Source of the DNA: Planctomycetota bacterium
GTDB lineage: Bacteria > Planctomycetota > UBA1135 > UBA2386
DNA: 64,000 nucleotides
Assembly (NCBI GenBank): GCA_016713175.1
Contig: JADJPQ010000001.1
Span: 124,001 to 188,000 of the forward strand
Direction: 5' to 3'
The notes under the pieces are model-generated. The model did no database searches. It had not been told where the DNA came from and saw only the letters and a list, made by a program, of their open reading frames with translations. A program made the translations under genes and the position numbers. Of the stretch, positions 26,729-35,623 are shown piece by piece (the first letter of the stretch is position 1; the number at the start of each line of letters is the position of its first letter).

Positions 26729-28211
26729 CGACGAAGCGGCGGCGACGATGGTCCACGTTCTGCTCGAGGAACACTTCGGTGAGCCGGGGCCGGATCTGGC
26801 GGCCCGGGTGCAGGCGCGACTGGCTGAACGTCGAGCGGCGGCGGCGCGAGTGGCGGCAGCGGAGGCGTTCGCCGGGCGTTCGTCGGCGTCCCGGCGGTCG
26901 TGGGCGGCGGCGCTGATGCCGATCGCCATCGCGGTCGTCGCGGCGACTGCCTGGTTGCAACGTGCGGATACTGCCGCGGTTGCCCCACCGGTCGTTGCCA
27001 ACCAGGATCCGGAAGTGATCGCAGTCGGCAGCGTGGCGCAATTGCAGGAGCTGCTGCCGAAGGTGGTCGACTTGCGCGTCGAGGTGTTCCAGGTCCGGCC
27101 CGATGGGATCGAGACCCGCGCGGCGCCGGCGTGGTCGGCGGACCCGGCAACCCGCCAGGCTGTCGTTGCCATGTTCTCGGAGTCGAGAGTGCGCGTGACC
27201 CAACCGGCCGGCTGGGAGTGGGACAATCGGCTGTCGCTGATCTGCAACGACGGGCGCGCGATCGTCATGGCACTGAACCGGCACGACTCGACGATGGTGG
27301 GCATGCGCGGGTTGCGGGGCGATCTGGTCGTCGTCGGATCGCAACCGCTGGCGACCGCAGTCGAACGTTGCGAACAGGCGGCGTGCCAGCACCTCGGCAT
27401 CCTGCGTCGCCGCGCCGACTTTGCCGCCGATTCGCCGTTCCGGACCCTGGAGTCGCTCAGGCTGGCCGGGCATCCGGATCGCGCCCAGGCGCTGCGTCGG
27501 GAAGACCTCGACGAGCTGGCGGAATTCGGCAAGACGCGTCGACTCGACGTCGGCCGGCTGGCGGCGATGGTCGACCGCGACCTGCTGGCCACGTTTGCCA
27601 AGATGACTTCGCTGACCGATCTCGTGCTCGACGGCGCCACGGTGCACGACGACGACCTGCCGGCGCTCGGCCTGCGCCTGCGGTCGTTGTCCCTGCGCCG
27701 CTGCCCGAACGTTCGCGGCAATGTGTTCCGACCGGTCCTGCTCGGCTTCCATGTGCCGCTGTCCGAACTCGACCGACTCGACCTGTCGTTCTGCAAGGGC
27801 CTCGATGGCGTGCCGATCGCGCTACCGCTGTTGCGCGAACTGCGGTTGCGCGGCGCCCCGATGGGATCGTTCCCGGGTCCGTTCGCGAGCAGGCTCGAGG
27901 TGCTCGATGTCGGCGAGAACCCGCTCACCATGGCGCAAATGGAGGACATTGCGGCTCTGCCGGGGCTGCGCGAACTGCACCTGCCCCTTTGCGACCTCGG
28001 CGACCAGCATCTGGCGATCCTCGCCCGTGCCAAGGGCCCGTTGCAGACCGTGGTGTTGAACGGCGCCGACTTCACCGCCACTGGCCTGCGGGCTCTGCTG
28101 ATGCTGCCGCCGCTGCGAGAGGTGCGGATCTCGACCTCGGCCAGGCTGAGCGAGGCGGAATTGGCGGCTCTGGCAGCCGCACATCCGCGCGCCGTGATCA
28201 CCCGTCGGTGA
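26718..28211 (+). CDS. Membrane protein with leucine-rich repeats, possible anti-sigma partner
   Basis: This 497-residue protein has a charged cytoplasmic N-terminus of about 60 residues (MHDDDEAAATMVHVLLEEHF) and one membrane helix (about 63-80). The large outer region has leucine-rich repeats over the C-terminal half (LTSLTDLVLDG-type units: SRLEVLDVGENPLTMAQMED, GLRELHLPLCDLGDQHLAI, GPLQTVVLNGADFTATGLRA). It overlaps the sigma gene by 11 bp and has GGAG at the right spacing, so the two are co-translated. Position and topology suggest it holds the sigma factor at the membrane, but the N-terminus has no recognisable zinc anti-sigma motif (H-x3-C-x2-C), so this is inference. Confidence 0.7.
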   Translation: MHDDDEAAATMVHVLLEEHFGEPGPDLAARVQARLAERRAAAARVAAAEAFAGRSSASRRSWAAALMPIAIAVVAATAWLQRADTAAVAPPVVANQDPEVIAVGSVAQLQELLPKVVDLRVEVFQVRPDGIETRAAPAWSADPATRQAVVAMFSESRVRVTQPAGWEWDNRLSLICNDGRAIVMALNRHDSTMVGMRGLRGDLVVVGSQPLATAVERCEQAACQHLGILRRRADFAADSPFRTLESLRLAGHPDRAQALRREDLDELAEFGKTRRLDVGRLAAMVDRDLLATFAKMTSLTDLVLDGATVHDDDLPALGLRLRSLSLRRCPNVRGNVFRPVLLGFHVPLSELDRLDLSFCKGLDGVPIALPLLRELRLRGAPMGSFPGPFASRLEVLDVGENPLTMAQMEDIAALPGLRELHLPLCDLGDQHLAILARAKGPLQTVVLNGADFTATGLRALLMLPPLREVRISTSARLSEAELAALAAAHPRAVITRR

Positions 28212-28300
28212 CCATTCGCGGCGGACCGCATTCGCGGTGCCGGGACTGCGAAACCGGGATTCCGCCGGCCATCGCCGCCAATCCATCGCCTGAGTGCCGA

Positions 28301-28320
28301 CGACTCCGATTCCGGAGTCG
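28301..28320 (+). promoter_or_regulatory. Perfect 8-bp stem-loop just before a start codon
   Basis: CGACTCCG (28301-28308) pairs with CGGAGTCG (28313-28320) over a 4-nt loop. It ends 13 nt before the ATG at 28334 and lies 90 bp after the LRR gene. It could terminate the sigma/LRR operon, or, if it is in the leader, control translation of the secreted protein. Confidence 0.4.
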
Positions 28321-28333
28321 CCCAACACTCCTG

Positions 28334-29302
28334 ATGAAGCGAATCCTGTTCCCGATCGGCGCCGCCTTTGCGGCGATGGCAGCGGCGGTTGCGCAGACTC
28401 CGACCTACGTGACCACCCGCGACGGCTGCAACGGCGCGACGGTCGGCCAGTGCCTGACGCAGAACACCGCGCCGCTGAGTCCGTTGTTCTACAGCCAGCC
28501 GTACGAGTACGCGTTCGCCGTGACCAACACCAGCGGCGCGCCGATCCGGGTGCTCGGGTTCGACTTCTACACCGCATCGGTGTCGGGATCGCCCGAAGCC
28601 ACCGATGCGTTCGTGTTCGAGGACGCCACCGGTCCTACCGCGACGACCCATTCGCTGCCGGCAACGATCGCCATTGCGCAGGGCACGATGACGGTCAACG
28701 GCTTCAACTCTTGGTGGTCCGTGTCGGTCTATCCGGCGCCGTTGATCCAGCCGGGACAGGCGTTCTGGATCGGGTTCAACCCGCGCAGCCGCGTTTCGCC
28801 GCCGATGAACGCGTCGGGCACGCCAGGTCCCGCGCCCAGCGTCTATCGCGCCCCGAACATCAACGGCAACCGCTGGACGGCGTCGACGGCGCCCGGCCAG
28901 CCGGCGTGGCGGATCCGCTGCACCGGACCGGCGGCGGTGCCGGTGCTGACCGCGTTGGATCTGCCGCGCATCGGCCAACCGTTCCGCCTGCAGACCAGTG
29001 GCGGCGACCCGAGCAGCGTCGGTTTCATGATCTGGGCGCTGAACGGCTCGAACTGGAACGGCCTGCCGACGCCCTACAACCTCGCCGCCTTCGGCGCGGC
29101 GCACTGCTTCCTGCACACCAGCTCCAACGAGGCCCTGCTGATGCTGCTGGACCCGGCCGGCTCTGGCGTGCACACGGCGTCCCTGCCGGCCAACAACGCG
29201 CTGCTTGGCGTACAGTTCTTCAACCAGGCCGCCGTCTCCACCAATGCGAACTCGCTGGGCCTGCTGACGACCAACATGGGTCGCGGCGTGGTCGGCAACT
29301 GA
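28334..29302 (+). CDS. Secreted protein with the shared C-terminal beta-domain
   Basis: The protein has 322 residues with signal MKRILFPIGAAFAAMAAAVA and mature QTPT. The N-terminal part is a beta-sandwich with a Cys pair (DGCNGATVGQCL) and aromatic strands (GFNSWWSVSVYPAPLIQPGQ). The last 120 residues are the shared module: LDLPRIGQPFRLQTSGG, FGAAHCFLHTS, then ALLGVQFFNQAAVSTNANSL and the ending MGRGVVGN. It is the first of three consecutive exported proteins. The role is unknown. Confidence 0.75.
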   Translation: MKRILFPIGAAFAAMAAAVAQTPTYVTTRDGCNGATVGQCLTQNTAPLSPLFYSQPYEYAFAVTNTSGAPIRVLGFDFYTASVSGSPEATDAFVFEDATGPTATTHSLPATIAIAQGTMTVNGFNSWWSVSVYPAPLIQPGQAFWIGFNPRSRVSPPMNASGTPGPAPSVYRAPNINGNRWTASTAPGQPAWRIRCTGPAAVPVLTALDLPRIGQPFRLQTSGGDPSSVGFMIWALNGSNWNGLPTPYNLAAFGAAHCFLHTSSNEALLMLLDPAGSGVHTASLPANNALLGVQFFNQAAVSTNANSLGLLTTNMGRGVVGN

Positions 29303-29344
29303 TCGGAATTCCCGCCCGCTCCACTCCTACCCCACCCCCTGCAC

Positions 29345-31441
29345 ATGACCGTTCGAGTTCTCGCCGTTCTTTCCGTGGCTGCCGGCCTGGCCGCGCAGAC
29401 CATCACCGTGCCGCCTGGTGCTGGCACCGCCGAACAAGGGTCGGTTTCGGTCAACCCGTTCGCTTCGTCGAACGTCAGCGGCGCCGGCGTGCCCAATCGC
29501 ATGCAGGTCGTCTATGACGCCGCGAACTTCGCCGGCATCACCACGCCGGTGTTGATCACGCGGATGAAGTTCCGCAGCAACGGCGTGGCGGCCACCTGGG
29601 CGGGCGGCTCGATCAGCAACATGATCGTCGAGATGTCGACCTGCCCGGTCGACTACCTCGCGATGACCAGCACGTTTGCCAACAACCACGGCGCGGATCG
29701 TTCGACGGTCTGGAACAATGCGGTGACGATCCTGCCAGGCACGTCGACCGCGGCGACGAATCCCAATCCGCCCGGCGGCGTGATGTTCGTCGACCTCGAC
29801 CTCGCGTCGCTCGGCACGCCGTTCTCCTACAATCCGGCGCTCGGCGATCTGGTGATCGACTTCCAGTCGGCCGGATTCGCCGGCACCGTGACCGGCAGCG
29901 TGCCCAACTGCGACGCACTGAGCACTGGCGCGCTGGCCCGGCGGTCGTTCACCAACATCGGCCAGTTCACCGCGACCGGCACGACGCCGGCCGCCAATGC
30001 GATCGTCGTCGAGTTCGACTATGCGCCGATCGGCGGCATCTACGCCAACTTCACCGCCTCGCCGCGCGCGGGCGGCAGCCCGCTGTCGGTGACGTTCACC
30101 GACCAGTCGTCCTCTGGCGCCGGGCCGATCACCAGCTGGGCCTGGGACTTCACCAACGACGGCGTCGACGACGACTTCACCCAGAATCCGACGTTCGTCT
30201 ATCCGTGCGGCACGCACTCGGTGCGACTGACGGTCGGTGATGGCGTCAACGCCCCGGTCACCATCGTCCGCCCCAACCTGATCGTCACTGACGAGATCAC
30301 GGCGAGCTTCATCTGGTCATCGCCATCGGCCGGCACCGTGCAGTTCACCGATACGTCCAACCCGCCGGCGACGGCATGGGATTGGGACTTCAACGGCGAC
30401 AACATGACCGACTCGACGTTGCCGAACCCGCAATGGACGTTCGGCGACTGCCTGCCGCACACGGTCCGGCTGAATGCCCAGCGCAACTGCGGCCCGATCG
30501 CCACGGTCAGCAACCGCGTCGTCTCGGCGATCACGCTGGAGACGCAGTTCACCGGCGGCTCGGTTGGCGCCTCCAACTGGTGCAATCTGTTCGACGTCAA
30601 CGTCACCAACGCGTTCGGACTGGAGATCTGCGGCCTCGACGTGGTGCCGAACACCACGGCGACGTCGTTCCCGGTCGACATCTACATCTGCCCGGCGACG
30701 ATCACCGGCAATGAGAGCGTTCCGGGCGTGTGGCGGAAGGTCGCGACCGGCATGGGTGGACCGGCCAGCAGCGGCGTGCGCAACTACCTGACGCTCGACA
30801 AGCCGATCTACCTGGCGCCCGGCACCTACGGCTTCATGTTGCACCACGTGCCGGTCAGCAGCGGCCTGCAGGCCGGCCAGATCTACTCGTCCTCCGGCGC
30901 CAACAACTACGGCAACGCCGACGTGACGATCAGCAACTGCAAGGTTCGCGGCGGCTTGTTCACCGGCACGTTGTTCACCCCGCGCATCTGGAACGGCGCG
31001 TTCTACTACGCGACCTGCGACACCAGCGGCGAAGCGTCGTATGGCGTGTTCGATCTCGGTTGTGCCGGCACGCAGGGCGTCGCCCGCAACAACCTGGTCG
31101 CGGCGCCGCGGCTGGGCAACACGATGACCGCCGAGTTCACCAATCTGCCGATCGATGCCGCGATCGTGCTGATCGGCTTCAGCCGGACGTCGTCGCCGTT
31201 CGGGTCGTTGCCGCTGGACCTGACGTCGTTCGGCGCGCCGATGTGCCTGGGCCGCGTCAGCCCGGATGCCACCGAGTTCATCACCGGCACCGGCAACGTC
31301 GCGAACTTCAACCTCGGCATTCCGAACATCCCCGGCCTGCTGTGCGGTCAGTTCTACACGCAGGCGCTGGTGCTGGATCCGGGCATCAACACGCTCAATG
31401 CGACGGTTTCCGACGCGGCCGCGGCCGTGATCGGCAACTGA
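29345..31441 (+). CDS. Secreted PKD-domain protein with the shared C-terminal beta-domain
   Basis: The protein has 698 residues with signal MTVRVLAVLSVAAGLAA and mature QTIT. Two PKD beta-sandwiches occupy about 230-395: ANFTASPRAGGSPLSVTFTD with ITSWAWDFTNDGVDDDF, and TVQFTDTSNPPATAWDWDFN. A further beta-rich region follows, and the last 125 residues are the shared module (GCAGTQGVARNNLVAAPRLG, LPLDLTSFGAPMCLGRVSPD, GLLCGQFYTQALVLDPGINT). PKD domains mediate protein or polysaccharide contacts in surface proteins. It starts 42 bp after the previous secreted gene. A strong hairpin follows. Confidence 0.8.
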   Translation: MTVRVLAVLSVAAGLAAQTITVPPGAGTAEQGSVSVNPFASSNVSGAGVPNRMQVVYDAANFAGITTPVLITRMKFRSNGVAATWAGGSISNMIVEMSTCPVDYLAMTSTFANNHGADRSTVWNNAVTILPGTSTAATNPNPPGGVMFVDLDLASLGTPFSYNPALGDLVIDFQSAGFAGTVTGSVPNCDALSTGALARRSFTNIGQFTATGTTPAANAIVVEFDYAPIGGIYANFTASPRAGGSPLSVTFTDQSSSGAGPITSWAWDFTNDGVDDDFTQNPTFVYPCGTHSVRLTVGDGVNAPVTIVRPNLIVTDEITASFIWSSPSAGTVQFTDTSNPPATAWDWDFNGDNMTDSTLPNPQWTFGDCLPHTVRLNAQRNCGPIATVSNRVVSAITLETQFTGGSVGASNWCNLFDVNVTNAFGLEICGLDVVPNTTATSFPVDIYICPATITGNESVPGVWRKVATGMGGPASSGVRNYLTLDKPIYLAPGTYGFMLHHVPVSSGLQAGQIYSSSGANNYGNADVTISNCKVRGGLFTGTLFTPRIWNGAFYYATCDTSGEASYGVFDLGCAGTQGVARNNLVAAPRLGNTMTAEFTNLPIDAAIVLIGFSRTSSPFGSLPLDLTSFGAPMCLGRVSPDATEFITGTGNVANFNLGIPNIPGLLCGQFYTQALVLDPGINTLNATVSDAAAAVIGN

Positions 31442-31484
31442 GCCCCGCAAGAAGAGGAATCTGGTTCTGTGCATGGTTCGGCCC

Positions 31485-31518
31485 GGGGCCGGCCTTCCTG
31501 CAAGGGATGGTCGGCCCC
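31485..31518 (+). terminator. GC-rich intrinsic-type hairpin
   Basis: A 10-bp stem (31485-31494 with 31509-31518, one G-U pair) has a 14-nt loop and lies 44 bp after the PKD-protein stop. No U-tract follows, as is usual in GC-rich genomes. Confidence 0.5.
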
Positions 31519-31578
31519 GGACCCTGTACGGCGTGTGCCCCGGTTACGGGTCGCCGGGCCCGCGCTATCGACCGCTGC

Positions 31579-32673
31579 ATGCGCTTCCTGTCCATCGCCG
31601 CCGTGACGTTCGCGGGTCTGTGTTCCGCATCCGCCCAGGATCTGGTTGCCGTAAGTTGGTCCGGACAGGTGCACGTGCTGTCGACCGCAAGCGGTGCGCT
31701 GACACCGCTGGCCGCTGGACCGTTCGGCCAGAATGCGCTCGCGCGCGACGACAGCGGTGCGCTGTGGTCCACCGCCCGCCTGGCGAACACGCAGTTCTGG
31801 CTGACCCGGATCGATCCGGTGGCTGGAACGGTCGACTACGTGCATCCGTCGATCGATCTGCGCGGGCTGGCCAGTGGCGGCGCGCACTCGCTGCTCGGCA
31901 TCGAGACCGTGCAGGCAGGCGAGTCCCGGTTGTGGCGGATCGACACGCTGACCGGTGTGCACACGTTGGCCGGCCGCACGGGCATGAACGCGATCCAAAG
32001 CCTCGGCTGGCAAGGCGGCGCCCTGTGGGGCTGGCAGTGGGTGCGGGGTCTGGTCGCGATCGACCCGGCTACTGGCGCAGCGACCGATCCGTTTGCCGCG
32101 ACTGCCGACAACCTGCTGATCCAGTGGTTCGCCTCGCATCCGGCGCACGGGCTGATCGGTGGCACGTCGACGATGCTGTACCACATCGACACCAGCGACG
32201 GCACCGCGACGGCGATCGCGCCGCTGCCGGCCGGCGCGGATCTGCGCGGCGCCGAGTTCACTGGCTTTGCGCTGCCGTATGGTCAGGGCTGCGATCTCGG
32301 TCAGGGACGGATCACGCTCGGCGCCCGGGGTAGCCTCCGACCGGGGAGTCTGCTGACGCTGGCGTCGCAGCAGCACGCGCCGTCGTCGCTTCGCGCGGTG
32401 ATCGTCGGGTTCGACCGGGAGCAGTATGGCACCTGGTCATTGCCGCTGCTGCTCGATCCGTTGTTCGGCAGCCACGGCTGTCATCTCTACACCAGCATCG
32501 ACTTCTTCCAGTTCCACCTCGCCGCCGGCAATCCGCCGACGACCCTGACCGTGCCGGTGGGGCTGCCGTCGGGCAGTCAGGTGCTCGACCTGTTCGTCCA
32601 GGTCGTCGACCTGCACCAGCCGCAATTGCCGCCGGGAACCAGCAACGGCCTGATGTTGCACATCGTGCCGTGA
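31579..32673 (+). CDS. Secreted beta-propeller-like protein with the shared C-terminal domain
   Basis: The protein has 364 residues with signal MRFLSIAAVTFAGLCSASA and mature QDLV. Propeller-like strands cover about 20-235 (VHVLSTASGALTPLAAGPFG, RIDPVAGTVDYVHPSIDLRG, AIDPATGAATDPFAATADNL). The C-terminal 125 residues follow the shared module in a divergent form (YGQGCDLGQGRITLGARGSL, FGSHGCHLYTSIDFFQF). The layout matches the protein at 12052. The function is unknown. Confidence 0.7.
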   Translation: MRFLSIAAVTFAGLCSASAQDLVAVSWSGQVHVLSTASGALTPLAAGPFGQNALARDDSGALWSTARLANTQFWLTRIDPVAGTVDYVHPSIDLRGLASGGAHSLLGIETVQAGESRLWRIDTLTGVHTLAGRTGMNAIQSLGWQGGALWGWQWVRGLVAIDPATGAATDPFAATADNLLIQWFASHPAHGLIGGTSTMLYHIDTSDGTATAIAPLPAGADLRGAEFTGFALPYGQGCDLGQGRITLGARGSLRPGSLLTLASQQHAPSSLRAVIVGFDREQYGTWSLPLLLDPLFGSHGCHLYTSIDFFQFHLAAGNPPTTLTVPVGLPSGSQVLDLFVQVVDLHQPQLPPGTSNGLMLHIVP

Positions 32674-32679
32674 GCGCGC

Positions 32680-32698
32680 GGCCGGTCATCGGCCGGCC
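32680..32698. terminator. Hairpin at a convergent junction
   Basis: GGCCGG (32680-32685) pairs with CCGGCC (32693-32698) over a 7-nt loop. The stop codon of the leftward phosphoesterase gene is in the loop. The two convergent genes end 12 bp apart. Confidence 0.5.
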
Positions 32699-35385
32699 CG
32701 TTCCCGCGCCTCCTCTGCTTCCTCCTCTTCCTCGGCGCCTGGCGTGATCGCCCATTCCGGATACGGCACCGAACTGCCGCGCATCGCCCGCCACAGGATC
32801 CGGTTCAGGGCGTCTTCCGGGGCGCGATCGACCTGGGCGAAGTTCATCGTCGCCGACAATTCGGCATCGGCGCGCAGCACCGGATCGGCGATCGCGGCCG
32901 GCTCCGGGTTCAACTGATCGAGCGGCACCGAGGCCGGCAGTGCGGAAAACGGCGTCAGGTCGGCGATGTCCTGGAAGCAGTCGTGCATCGGCGTCGCACT
33001 GGCGTCGAACGCGTTCATCGGCGGCAGCCCGAGGATCAGCCCGATGGTCCGCAGGATGCTGGTCGTGTTGTACTGCGTCGACACCACGGCGCCGCGGCGT
33101 GCGAACGGACTCGCGACGTAGGCGGTGGTCCGGTAGCCACTGACGTGGTCCCAGCCGGCCTGCGGATCGTCCTCGATCGCGAAGATCGCCATCTTCGGCC
33201 AGAACCGCGAACGGCTCAGCGCCTCGACGATGCGCCCGAGCGCCAGGTCGTTGTCGGCAACGCACGCTGCCGGTGTCGGGCAACCACGGCTGGTGCCGCT
33301 GGTGTGATCCTGCGGCAGGCAGATGATCGTCAGCCGCGGATAGGCGCCCCGCGCTTCGTACTCGGCGAGCTCGCGCAGAATGTGATCGGCACGGTGCTGA
33401 TCGGGCACCGACATCTCCCAACCGACATAGCCGGTCGGCGAGAACGGCTCCAGCGATGGCACCACCGGCTTGCTCTCGAACACCACATCGTCGGTGCCGT
33501 TCTTCCAGGCCAGATAGCAGGCCCGGAACTCCGGCGTGCCACTGCGACCGTCGCGCCAGCGGACGAGGGGTTCACAGAACTCGCCGTAGTTGCGCAACGG
33601 CAGTCCGCGCGCGATCGCGTGGTCCCACAGGAAGCCGCTCGGCGCATACGCCAGCGCGTCCTTCTCGTCCTCGCCCATGCCGTCGGGATAGCTGCGCGGG
33701 AAACCGGCGAAACTGCGTTCGAGATAATCGGTGGCGAACGCCGTCGTGCTCCATTGATGGCCGTCGGCGGACAGGATGCCGGCGCAGTAGGTGTTGTCGA
33801 GCAGCACGAACTGGCGGGCCAGCGCGTGCTGATTGGGCGTCAGCGCCTCGCCGAAGATGCACAGCGACGGATCGCCGTTGCCCTGCGGCAGGTCGCCGAG
33901 CACCTGGTCGTAGGTGCGGTTCTCCTTGATGACGTAGACGACGTGTTCGATCAGGCTCGGTTCGCCGCTGCGTTCGGGAATCGCCCGCGGCGCCACGCCG
34001 GAGCGCGGCGGTTGTAGTGCGGCGCGGATCGCCGGCGCCCGCAGGTTGTGCTGCACTCGAGCCGACCATTGCGTCAGGGTGTCCGCGTCGGGCAGCGGCA
34101 GGCTGCTCAGGGTCCCGTGATACTGATGGCTGTTGTGTTCGATGCCCTCGCCGTCCTTCTGCGCGCGACCCGGTCCGAGGCCCTTGATGTTGGCGACATG
34201 CAATTGGCCACGGGCCTGATCGAAGACCACGGCACCGGGATACCAGCCGACCGGGATCAGCCCATGCAACCGGCTGTCGCCGCGATCCTCCGGATCGAAG
34301 TGCACGACGCCGATCGCGTTCTGGGTGCCGTGGGCGACGTACAGCGTGCGGCCGTCCGGGGCGAACGCCAGGGCGTTCGGGCTCACCGACAGCAGGTCGC
34401 TGGGCTTGGGCTTGCACCAGATCGTCTCGATCAGATCGCCGGTCGTGGCGTCCAGCACCGTCAGGTTGTCGCTCATCGCATTGGCGCAGACGACGTGATG
34501 GCCGTCGGGTGACACCGCCAGCGCGCTTGGGTGCAGACCGGTCAGCACCTCGCGCACGACTTCGCCGCGCGTCAGGTCGATCATGGTGACGCTGCCCTCG
34601 TTGGCGATGTGGCGGATCGGATCGACGCGAACGGTGGTGCCGCGCCCTGCCGGCCCGACCAGATCGCCCGCACCTGGCCGCCGGCCGCCTTGATTGCTGA
34701 CGAACGCGCGGTTGCCGGCAATGACGACATCGAACGGCGCCACACCGACCGCAAACGTGCGCCGCACCGCGCCGGTGGTCGCATCGAGTTCGAGCAGTTG
34801 GTTGGACAGATTGCCGCAGACCAACAGGCGCTGGCCGTCGGCGGTCAGGGCGAGACCGCTCGGGATTTCCGCATCGCGCCGCGGGGCCTTCGCGTCGGGC
34901 AGCACCAGCGAGTGCGACGCTGCGACCATGCCATCGGCGGCGATCGTGAACACCTTGATCGAGCCGTTGACCGAACTGAGCCACGCGCGCTTGCCGTCGG
35001 GCGCGATGATCAGGCCGGTGTAGCTGAGCTGGCCGTCCTTGTCGGGTTTCAGGATGTTGGCGGATGCGACCGGCGGCTCCTTCTGCTGGTCGGACGGCAG
35101 CGCCACGCGTTGCCGGATCTCACCGGTGGCGGCGTCGATGACGACCAGTTCCTTGGTCTTGCCCGCGATCAGCAGGCTCTTGCCGTCGGGTGTCAGCGCC
35201 AGTCCCTGCGGCCGCATGCCCGGGAGCTGGATCTGGCGACCGGCGGGGGTCAGTTCCTGGTTGACGGGGGTGACCGAACGGTCGGTCCCGGGGCCGACGC
35301 GGGCCTCGCTGCGGACGACGTGGCCGGGGTCGTCGGTGGCGCAGGCGGCGAACAGCAGGAACGGCAACAGCGGCGACCTTCGCAT
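32686..35385 (-). CDS. Lipoprotein phosphoesterase with N-terminal beta-propeller
   Basis: This 899-residue protein starts MRRSPLLPFLLFAAC, a lipoprotein-type signal (Cys15; the -3 Phe is unusual). Residues about 50-420 are YVTN/WD40-like propeller blades (GLALTPDGKSLLIAGKT, GLALTADGQRLLVCGN, ALAVSPDGHHVVCANAM, ALAFAPDGRTLYVAHGT). Residues about 500-850 are an alkaline-phosphatase-fold phosphoesterase (PF04185-like, phospholipase C/acid phosphatase group): HVVYVIKENRTYDQVLGDL with the nucleophile region, DNTYCAGILSADGHQW, and AIEDDPQAGWDHVSGYRT. It probably hydrolyses a phosphate ester at the cell surface. It ends with an acidic Glu-rich tail. The start at 35385 was chosen for the lipoprotein signal. 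Confidence 0.85.
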   Translation of the reverse strand: MRRSPLLPFLLFAACATDDPGHVVRSEARVGPGTDRSVTPVNQELTPAGRQIQLPGMRPQGLALTPDGKSLLIAGKTKELVVIDAATGEIRQRVALPSDQQKEPPVASANILKPDKDGQLSYTGLIIAPDGKRAWLSSVNGSIKVFTIAADGMVAASHSLVLPDAKAPRRDAEIPSGLALTADGQRLLVCGNLSNQLLELDATTGAVRRTFAVGVAPFDVVIAGNRAFVSNQGGRRPGAGDLVGPAGRGTTVRVDPIRHIANEGSVTMIDLTRGEVVREVLTGLHPSALAVSPDGHHVVCANAMSDNLTVLDATTGDLIETIWCKPKPSDLLSVSPNALAFAPDGRTLYVAHGTQNAIGVVHFDPEDRGDSRLHGLIPVGWYPGAVVFDQARGQLHVANIKGLGPGRAQKDGEGIEHNSHQYHGTLSSLPLPDADTLTQWSARVQHNLRAPAIRAALQPPRSGVAPRAIPERSGEPSLIEHVVYVIKENRTYDQVLGDLPQGNGDPSLCIFGEALTPNQHALARQFVLLDNTYCAGILSADGHQWSTTAFATDYLERSFAGFPRSYPDGMGEDEKDALAYAPSGFLWDHAIARGLPLRNYGEFCEPLVRWRDGRSGTPEFRACYLAWKNGTDDVVFESKPVVPSLEPFSPTGYVGWEMSVPDQHRADHILRELAEYEARGAYPRLTIICLPQDHTSGTSRGCPTPAACVADNDLALGRIVEALSRSRFWPKMAIFAIEDDPQAGWDHVSGYRTTAYVASPFARRGAVVSTQYNTTSILRTIGLILGLPPMNAFDASATPMHDCFQDIADLTPFSALPASVPLDQLNPEPAAIADPVLRADAELSATMNFAQVDRAPEDALNRILWRAMRGSSVPYPEWAITPGAEEEEEAEEARERAGR

Positions 35386-35623
35386 CGCGCAGATCGTGCC
35401 GGGCGGCTGCCGATGATGCCACGGGGACGCGGGTGGGGCGCCGGTTTGTTGGGCGGTGCTGGGACACGGCGTCCGCCAACCTGTGCCTGAGCCAGCGGAC
35501 ATGCGATACCCTGCAACAGGTTCGCGAGTTCCAGATGGTCTCGACGAGCGCCGGCGTCGGCCGCTTCTCCACAAGCACCCGCCTCCATGTTGGTCTGGCG
35601 TGGACCGCGGGCATACTGCGTCG

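Noticed and set aside
24288..29173. Long leftward frames opposite the sigma and LRR genes
   Set aside because: They have no motifs and a composition typical of antisense translation; the plus-strand frames have complete domains.
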